Positions 55,240-64,000 of a DNA stretch of 64,000 nucleotides are shown here, piece by piece; position 1 is the stretch's first letter; every line of letters begins with the position of its first letter. The position numbers and the translations under genes are program-made. Source of the stretch: Apostichopus japonicus (Eukaryota > Echinodermata > Holothuroidea > Aspidochirotida > Stichopodidae). The DNA is taken from contig NC_092563.1 of NCBI RefSeq assembly GCF_037975245.1, positions 12,328,001-12,392,000 on the forward strand. Reading direction: 5' to 3'. The notes beneath the pieces were generated by a model that ran no database searches, was not told the origin of the DNA, and saw only the letters and a program-made list of their open reading frames with translations.

Positions 55240-58200
55240 GGTTAAACTTTTGTGCGAATGTACAATACTCCAGTTGGGGCATGGTATGCATTCATATCAC
55301 ATTGTTTTGGAACAATCTGGAACTCTAAGTATTATTTCGACCCAAGAATCAACAGGCTGGCGTGGTGGCCTGAACGGTTGGAAGACAGCACTGCGCGTCG
55401 GTGTTTGTTGTCAGGCTGTGTGAATCGCGCCGATCGGATGACAGACACTGCTTTGTTTATAATGGCATCGCCAAGGTGGAATTTTTATACGGGCCTAGGA
55501 TCCCAATTCCGTATCCTCCCTTAGTTCGCAAAAGCATCCGGGAGATTACGATGAGAGTCCGGCCTTCGGGCCAGAAGTGGGCTAGCTGACTTGCAATGGA
55601 GGGCTCACGTCGATTCGGACTGGGTTGATGTTCAACGTTCAGTGAAACCATGGCCTCGATGAGGCGTAATCTCTTGTTAATTTTAGCTTTCTGTCTTCAA
55701 TTTTATAAAACAATAATTCAAATTAATTATTGCCTTTTTCATTCATCTTTTTCTCGCTAAGTAATCACAATTTATTTAAGATTAAATTGATGCTCATGTT
55801 TGCCTAGGTTCGATTCCCCGCCGAAGCACTATTTTATTTTATTTGTTATTATTATTATTTATTTTTGGGGGTTGTTGTTAATATCTGCATGTATATACAT
55901 GGTGTTTTAAATGTGTTTTGCTTTGTTTGTTTGTCTGTTTTTTTATTGGGGGGGGGGTTGTTTCTATTTGGTATTTTGTTTCGCGTAAACACAGTAGGTA
56001 GGTCATTGCAAAATTTTGCACAACTTGTCAATAGAAACCGATCGGAACTTAAGAGTGAATAGTAAATTTGATTTCCGTCTCGCTCGTCGCCTTTCACTGG
56101 AAATTTTAATGAAAGTATACATAAGGACGAAAACTGTACCTACAAAAGAAAGGCTTCTTTTGTACAGTGTAAGGCCACCGCGACGTCTTTTCTGACAAGC
56201 TTGATAATATTTGTTCTTCGGGAATGTTGTGTCATTACTTAGCCTTTATAAACCGTTAAATGTGGAAACAGCTATGCTCCTGTTAGAACAACTTCACATT
56301 TCTTAAATGCTGATTTACTGAGGCAGGCGTTTGAAAGACAATGTGATACAAACAGGTACGGTAACGTCATAAACAATGCCACGAGCTCTCCGTGCATTAA
56401 AAACGATCGAAATGTGCGGTATTCATGACGGTACACAAAGCAGATAATGCGGATACAGCAGACATAGTCGAGAATTAAACCTAGTAGCGTGGAGGTTTCA
56501 ATTATGACATACTAGGACTTTCTACTGGTAAACTTTACTCATTGTCGAATAAATCTATCTAATTTCTACCTTATCTAGCTTTAACTCTGTATTTAACGTA
56601 TTATGAGCAAAACAAATATGAAATTCACGACAATTCCATGGGACTTGTTTATTCGTTTAAAAAATAGCTCCGTTCGAATCTAACGCTCCATTGCTATGGT
56701 AACATCGTGAATAATAGCCCTGCCGCTAATGAATAGATGACATGTAGAAGATGGCCATCGATGGCGCTCTCAACTTCTCGTGCCACGTCTGGCACCTACA
56801 AGAAGTAACCGACATATTACTGGCGCAATCCCGACCGAACATGATTTTAACTCTCCTACAGACTTTTCTACACTGATCTCAGAAATCATTATAAGTGCCG
56901 TCAAAATGCCTCAGTTGCTAATAGGTACATGTCCATGACGTAACACTGTTCTCGTTGTGCATAAAACTGAAGTCAAAAGTAAGGCATATACTGATAGGCC
57001 TAAACTAGGTATACTGTGCAGACTATGTATAGGCTAACTTCACAGACAGACACACATGCATACAGAAAACTTCAGATCATGTAAAATATCACTAACCGTA
57101 ATCACGTTATGTTAACTATGTCTTCAAATGTCGTCCTTTTCTTCTCTGCAACCCCGGGCCGTCATTGGAGTCGTTCGAACACACTAAATTAAGGCGAAGA
57201 ACGACGTCAAGATATATCCAACGTCTAGACTACACTGCTTGCAATGGAGAGAGAACTGCCCAGTACAGTACAGTACGTGTTGATATGAACGCCTACAAAA
57301 TGACAACAAATATTTTCCATTGAAAACCACTGTGTATGACGGTATAGTAAACACTGGTATATAGATCAACGCACACGCGCGCACGGAGGTATTATGTACA
57401 TACAGCATGCAATGCAGACAAATATTTCGGAGCGCGCGCTTCTGATTTTGTGCCGATATTCTAGTGGGCGCTCTTGTATCACTGTTTGCATGCGCGCACG
57501 GACAAGATAGACGCCAGACTATCACGCTGTAGCTACTAAACCTTTACTTACATGTGTACAGCAGTAGACTACTGTGATGGTTGCATGCGGCAGTTTAATT
57601 TTGTGTGCACAATATGTCAGCATTGTACGGTGGCTTAATGAGGACATAGGAAAGAAAAACAGTGTCCCGAAATCTCACAATGTTGTCTTTTTATCTCAAA
57701 TGTTGCCTCTTTTTTTCCCTTCAAAATTTGGATCCAATAACAAAAGTCCAAATGTAGAGACAAAAAGTCCAAATTTTTCAGATTTGAGCAGACTTGTTTC
57801 CTTTCCTAGGTCCCTATTAAGCCACCGTAGTATTGTAACTATTCTATGGTAAAAAAAAAAATGTACAAATCGAACGGAATTGCTAATGTTAAGAGACTGG
57901 CCTTTATAATCGCTGTAAAGTCAGAACGCGACGGTGTTTATTCCAGTCACGGTTGGCAGCCCTCTTAGGGTTTTAATCAGGAGCTTTCTATTTTATAGCT
58001 GTTGTAGGTGTCGTACCAGAAGTAATCCTTCCAGTATCTTACACACTAAGTCCGTCACGTTTAGGGTCCGCTAAAGTATAGCTAGAAGTTGTCAACTGAC
58101 AAATCATACCCCAACGTTGATATCTGAGGGCTTGGCCTGTCAGGGTGCATGCACATTTCTATATCATGACGCAGTTTAGACTTTGAGCTAGAAGAGGAGC

Positions 58201-58495
58201 AAGTTAAGCACACTGAACCGTCTGCTCGCACGGAGAAACATATCCAGATTTAAACACAGAATTTCTTAACTGCTCTGTGTCACCTCCAATCCTCCTTATT
58301 TGCACACCATCTCTACTTTGATTTAGGCGCTTCCACATCAAGACATTCAAAACGATCGTGGTGACTGGAAATATGCCAAAACTTCAAGCACTGCGTTAGG
58401 TCATTTTACGTCTAGTGTGTGTGTGTGCTTTTGCTTTACTTGTCTTTTCGTGTTTTTGTTTTTCTTGTTTTTTTTTTCGTTTTTTTTTTTTTCAC
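55240..58495. repeat. Macrosatellite unit H
   Basis: 3,256 bp, G-J group; nearly identical to I. Confidence 0.93.
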
Positions 58496-61400
58496 GGTTA
58501 AACTTTTGTGCGAATGTACAATACTCCAGTTGGGGCATGGTATGCATTCATATCACATTGTTTTGGAACAATCTGGAACTCTAAGTATTATTTCGACCCA
58601 AGAATCAACAGGCTGGCGTGGTGGCCTGAACGGTTGGAAGACAGCACTGCGCGTCGGTGTTTGTTGTCAGGCTGTGTGAATCGCGCCGATCGGATGAAAG
58701 ACACTGCTTTGTTTATAATGGCATCGCCAAGGTGGAATTTTTATACGGGCCTAGGATCCCAATTCCGTATCCTCCCTTAGTTCGCAAAAGCATCCGGGAG
58801 ATTACGATGAGAGTCCGGCCTTCGGGCCAGAAGTGGGCTAGCTGACTTGCAATGGAGAGCTCACGTCGATTCGGACTGGGTTGATGTTCAACGTTCAGTG
58901 AAACCATGGCCTCGATGAGGCGTAATCTCTTGTTAATTTTAGCTTTCTGTCTTCAATTTTATAAAACAATAATTCAAATTAATTATTGCCTTTTTCATTC
59001 ATCTTTTTCTCGCTAAGTAATCACAATTTATTTAAGATTAAATTGATGCTCATGTTTGCCTAGGTTCGATTCCCCGCCGAAGCACTATTTTATTTTATAT
59101 GTTATTATTATTATTTATTTTTGGGGGTTGTTGTTAATATCTGCATGTATATACATGGTGTTTTAAATGTGTTTTGCTTTGTTTGTTTGTCTGTTTTTTT
59201 ATTGGGGGGGGGGGTTGTTTCTATTTGGTATTTTGTTTCGCGTAAACACAGTAGGTAGGTCATTGCAAAATTTTGCACAACTTGTCAATAGAAACCGATC
59301 GGAACTTAAGAGTGAATAGTAAATTTGATTTCCGTCTCGCTCGTCGCCTTTCACTGGAAATTTTAATGAAAGTATACATAAGGACGAAAACTGTACCTAC
59401 AAAAGAAAGGCTTCTTTTGTACAGTGTAAGGCCACCGCGACGTCTTTTCTGACAAGCTTGATAATATTTGTTCTTCGGGAATGTTGTGTCATTACTTAGC
59501 CTTTATAAACCGTTAAATGTGGAAACAGCTATGCTCCTGTTAGAACAACTTCACATTTCTTAAATGCTGATTTACTGAGGCAGGCGTTTGAAAGACAATG
59601 TGATACAAACAGGTACGGTAACGTCATAAACAATGCCACGAGCTCTCCGTGCATTAAAAACGATCGAAATGTGCGGTATTCATGACGGTACACAAAGCAG
59701 ATAATGCGGATACAGCAGACATAGTCGAGAATTAAACCTAGTAGCGTGGAGGTTTCAATTATGACATACTAGGACTTTCTACTGGTAAACTTTACTCATT
59801 GTCGAATAAATCTATCTAATTTCTACCTTATCTAGCTTTAACTCTGTATTTAACGTATTATGAGCAAAACAAATATGAAATTCACGACAATTCCATGGGA
59901 CTTGTTTATTCGTTTAAAAAATAGCTCCGTTCGAATCTAACGCTCCATTGCTATGGTAACATCGTGAATAATAGCCCTGCCGCTAATGAATAGATGACAT
60001 GTAGAAGATGGCCATCGATGGCGCTCTCAACTTCTCGTGCCACGTCTGGCACCTACAAGAAGTAACCGACATATTACTGGCGCAATCCCGACCGAACATG
60101 ATTTTAACTCTCCTACAGACTTTTCTACACTGATCTCAGAAATCATTATAAGTGCCGTCAAAATGCCTCAGTTGCTAATAGGTACATGTCCATGACGTAA
60201 CACTGTTCTCGTTGTGCATAAAACTGAAGTCAAAAGTAAGGCATATACTGATAGGCCTAAACTAGGTATACTGTGCAGACTATGTATAGGCTAACTTCAC
60301 AGACAGACACACATGCATACAGAAAACTTCAGATCATGTAAAATATCACTAACCGTAATCACGTTATGTTAACTATGTCTTCAAATGTCGTCCTTTTCTT
60401 CTCTGCAACCCCGGGCCGTCATTGGAGTCGTTCGAACACACTAAATTAAGGCGAAGAACGACGTCAAGATATATCCAACGTCTAGACTACACTGCTTGCA
60501 ATGGAGAGAGAACTGCCCAGTACAGTACAGTACGTGTTGATATGAACGCCTACAAAATGACAACAAATATTTTCCATTGAAAACCACTGTGTATGACGGT
60601 ATAGTAAACACTGGTATATAGATCAACGCACACGCGCGCACGGAGGTATTATGTACATACAGCATGCAATGCAGACAAATATTTCGGAGCGCGCGCTTCT
60701 GATTTTGTGCCGATATTCTAGTGGGCGCTCTTGTATCACTGTTTGCATGCGCGCACGGACAAGATAGACGCCAGACTATCACGCTGTAGCTACTAAACCT
60801 TTACTTACATGTGTACAGCAGTAGACTACTGTGATGGTTGCATGCGGCAGTTTAATTTTGTGTGCACAATATGTCAGCATTGTACGGTGGCTTAATGAGG
60901 ACATAGGAAAGAAAAACAGTGTCCCGAAATCTCACAATGTTGTCTTTTTATCTCAAATGTTGCCTCTTTTTTTCCCTTCAAAATTTGGATCCAATAACAA
61001 AAGTCCAAATGTAGAGACAAAAAGTCCAAATTTTTCAGATTTGAGCAGACTTGTTTCCTTTCCTAGGTCCCTATTAAGCCACCGTAGTATTGTAACTATT
61101 CTATGGTAAAAAAAAAAATGTACAAATCGAACGGAATTGCTAATGTTAAGAGACTGGCCTTTATAATCGCTGTAAAGTCAGAACGCGACGGTGTTTATTC
61201 CAGTCACGGTTGGCAGCCCTCTTAGGGTTTTAATCAGGAGCTTTCTATTTTATAGCTGTTGTAGGTGTCGTACCAGAAGTAATCCTTCCAGTATCTTACA
61301 CACTAAGTCCGTCACGTTTAGGGTCCGCTAAAGTATAGCTAGAAGTTGTCAACTGACAAATCATACCCCAACGTTGATATCTGAGGGCTTGGCCTGTCAG

Positions 61401-61750
61401 GGTGCATGCACATTTCTATATCATGACGCAGTTTAGACTTTGAGCTAGAAGAGGAGCAAGTTAAGCACACTGAACCGTCTGCTCGCACGGAGAAACATAT
61501 CCAGATTTAAACACAGAATTTCTTAACTGCTCTGTGTCACCTCCAATCCTCCTTATTTGCACACCATCTCTACTTTGATTTAGGCGCTTCCACATCAAGA
61601 CATTCAAAACGATCGTGGTGACTGGAAATATGCCAAAACTTCAAGCACTGCGTTAGGTCATTTTACGTCTAGTGTGTGTGTGTGCTTTTGCTTTACTTGT
61701 CTTTTCGTGTTTTTGTTTTTCTTGTTTTTTTTTTCGTTTTTTTTTTTCAC
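58496..61750. repeat. Macrosatellite unit I
   Basis: 3,255 bp; shares with J the variants AATGGAGAGCTC and TTTTATATGTTA, so I and J are the most recent pair in view. Confidence 0.93.
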
Positions 61751-64000
61751 GGTTAAACTTTTGTGCGAATGTACAATACTCCAGTTGGGGCATGGTATGC
61801 ATTCATATCACATTGTTTTGGAACAATCTGGAACTCTAAGTATTATTTCGACCCAAGAATCAACAGGCTGGCGTGGTGGCCTGAACGGTTGGAAGACAGC
61901 ACTGCGCGTCGGTGTTTGTTGTCAGGCTGTGTGAATCGCGCCGATCGGATGACAGACACTGCTTTGTTTATAATGGCATCGCCAAGGTGGAATTTTTATA
62001 CGGGCCTAGGATCCCAATTCCGTATCCTCCCTTAGTTCGCAAAAGCATCCGGGAGATTACGATGAGAGTCCGGCCTTCGGGCCAGAAGTGGGCTAGCTGA
62101 CTTGCAATGGAGAGCTCACGTCGATTCGGACTGGGTTGATGTTCAACGTTCAGTGAAACCATGGCCTCGATGAGGCGTAATCTCTTGTTAATTTTAGCTT
62201 TCTGTCTTCAATTTTATAAAACAATAATTCAAATTAATTATTGCCTTTTTCATTCATCTTTTTCTCGCTAAGTAATCACAATTTATTTAAGATTAAATTG
62301 ATGCTCATGTTTGCCTAGGTTCGATTCCCCGCCGAAGCACTATTTTATTTTATATGTTATTATTATTATTTATTTTTGGGGGTTGTTGTTAATATCTGCA
62401 TGTATATACATGGTGTTTTAAATGTGTTTTGCTTTGTTTGTTTGTCTGTTTTTTTATTGGGGGGGGGGGTTGTTTCTATTTGGTATTTTGTTTCGCGTAA
62501 ACACAGTAGGTAGGTCATTGCAAAATTTTGCACAACTTGTCAATAGAAACCGATCGGAACTTAAGAGTGAATAGTAAATTTGATTTCCGTCTCGCTCGTC
62601 GCCTTTCACTGGAAATTTTAATGAAAGTATACATAAGGACGAAAACTGTACCTACAAAAGAAAGGCTTCTTTTGTACAGTGTAAGGCCACCGCGACGTCT
62701 TTTCTGACAAGCTTGATAATATTTGTTCTTCGGGAATGTTGTGTCATTACTTAGCCTTTATAAACCGTTAAATGTGGAAACAGCTATGCTCCTGTTAGAA
62801 CAACTTCACATTTCTTAAATGCTGATTTACTGAGGCAGGCGTTTGAAAGACAATGTGATACAAACAGGTACGGTAACGTCATAAACAATGCCACGAGCTC
62901 TCCGTGCATTAAAAACGATCGAAATGTGCGGTATTCATGACGGTACACAAAGCAGATAATGCGGATACAGCAGACATAGTCGAGAATTAAACCTAGTAGC
63001 GTGGAGGTTTCAATTATGACATACTAGGACTTTCTACTGGTAAACTTTACTCATTGTCGAATAAATCTATCTAATTTCTACCTTATCTAGCTTTAACTCT
63101 GTATTTAACGTATTATGAGCAAAACAAATATGAAATTCACGACAATTCCATGGGACTTGTTTATTCGTTTAAAAAATAGCTCCGTTCGAATCTAACGCTC
63201 CATTGCTATGGTAACATCGTGAATAATAGCCCTGCCGCTAATGAATAGATGACATGTAGAAGATGGCCATCGATGGCGCTCTCAACTTCTCGTGCCACGT
63301 CTGGCACCTACAAGAAGTAACCGACATATTACTGGCGCAATCCCGACCGAACATGATTTTAACTCTCCTACAGACTTTTCTACACTGATCTCAGAAATCA
63401 TTATAAGTGCCGTCAAAATGCCTCAGTTGCTAATAGGTACATGTCCATGACGTAACACTGTTCTCGTTGTGCATAAAACTGAAGTCAAAAGTAAGGCATA
63501 TACTGATAGGCCTAAACTAGGTATACTGTGCAGACTATGTATAGGCTAACTTCACAGACAGACACACATGCATACAGAAAACTTCAGATCATGTAAAATA
63601 TCACTAACCGTAATCACGTTATGTTAACTATGTCTTCAAATGTCGTCCTTTTCTTCTCTGCAACCCCGGGCCGTCATTGGAGTCGTTCGAACACACTAAA
63701 TTAAGGCGAAGAACGACGTCAAGATATATCCAACGTCTAGACTACACTGCTTGCAATGGAGAGAGAACTGCCCAGTACAGTACAGTACGTGTTGATATGA
63801 ACGCCTACAAAATGACAACAAATATTTTCCATTGAAAACCACTGTGTATGACGGTATAGTAAACACTGGTATATAGATCAACGCACACGCGCGCACGGAG
63901 GTATTATGTACATACAGCATGCAATGCAGACAAATATTTCGGAGCGCGCGCTTCTGATTTTGTGCCGATATTCTAGTGGGCGCTCTTGTATCACTGTTTG
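61751..64000. repeat. Macrosatellite unit J, cut by the window edge
   Basis: The first 2,250 bp of a unit of the G-J group. Confidence 0.93.

Larger units (their letters stand above)
29146..64000. repeat. Macrosatellite: tandem array of ~3.26-kb units (10 in view)
   Basis: The anchor GGTTAAACTTTTGTGCGAAT occurs at 29217, 32366, 35218, 38488, 41757, 45025, 48295, 55240, 58496 and 61751, all in one orientation. Regular spacing is 3,268-3,270 bp (C-F) and 3,255-3,256 bp (H, I, and G without its insert). Neighbours are nearly identical. Short open frames of 60-118 codons recur but overlap on both strands and are altered by indels, so no protein gene is supported. The right end is off-window. A unit holds a (GT)n, variable T-tracts, a poly-G tract, an X-box (ATTGCTATGGTAAC), a TATAAA, three CGCG-rich patches and a 200-bp MITE. 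Confidence 0.97.

Noticed and set aside
31445-61109. Recurring 60-118-codon frames in each macrosatellite unit
   Set aside because: Their repetition reflects recent unit copying; frames overlap on both strands, run through the MITE and are changed by single-base indels between units.

Overview
The window is eukaryotic and animal: consensus GT-AG introns, non-LTR retrotransposons, a tRNA-derived SINE, TA/TSD-flanked DNA transposons and large amounts of simple repeat. Intron content and protein similarity suggest a marine invertebrate, plausibly a deuterostome such as an echinoderm; the species is not established.

Positions 1-28,700 hold one recognisable host gene on the minus strand. Its first coding exon is at 27,984-27,200 and its last visible one at 664-438. 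Seven exons could be placed by homology, consensus splice sites and matching codon phase at every junction. They encode a signal peptide, a Cache-type ectodomain, a Cys-rich linker and TM1 to TM4 of a class C orphan receptor of the GPR158/GPR179 group (compare Drosophila CG31760). TM5-TM7 and the cytoplasmic tail lie outside the window. The gene spans more than 27.5 kb because its introns are swollen by repeats: a decayed L1/Tx1-type LINE, two CR1/Jockey-type LINE 3' fragments, an hAT-type MITE with a perfect 8-bp duplication, two long (TA)n tracts, a 38-bp minisatellite, a CAT/CAC trinucleotide array and a 1.2-kb tetranucleotide array. The 5' splice site of exon 1 sits in a 31-bp sequence that is tandemly triplicated.

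Positions 29,146-64,000 are a tandem macrosatellite with a unit of about 3.26 kb. Nine complete or nearly complete units and one truncated by the window edge are present, starting about 1.2 kb upstream of the receptor start codon. Units C-F and G-J form two sequence groups; A and B are structurally divergent. Each unit carries a 200-bp TA-flanked MITE, an RFX-type X-box and small hairpins, but no convincing protein gene. Unit G is interrupted by a 3,688-bp DNA transposon (CAC... termini, TA duplication) that contains broken minus-strand exons resembling the N-terminal SAM motif and C-terminal segment of SAMD3-like proteins.

The only probable functional protein gene is the receptor; everything else is repeat, transposon or intronic sequence.
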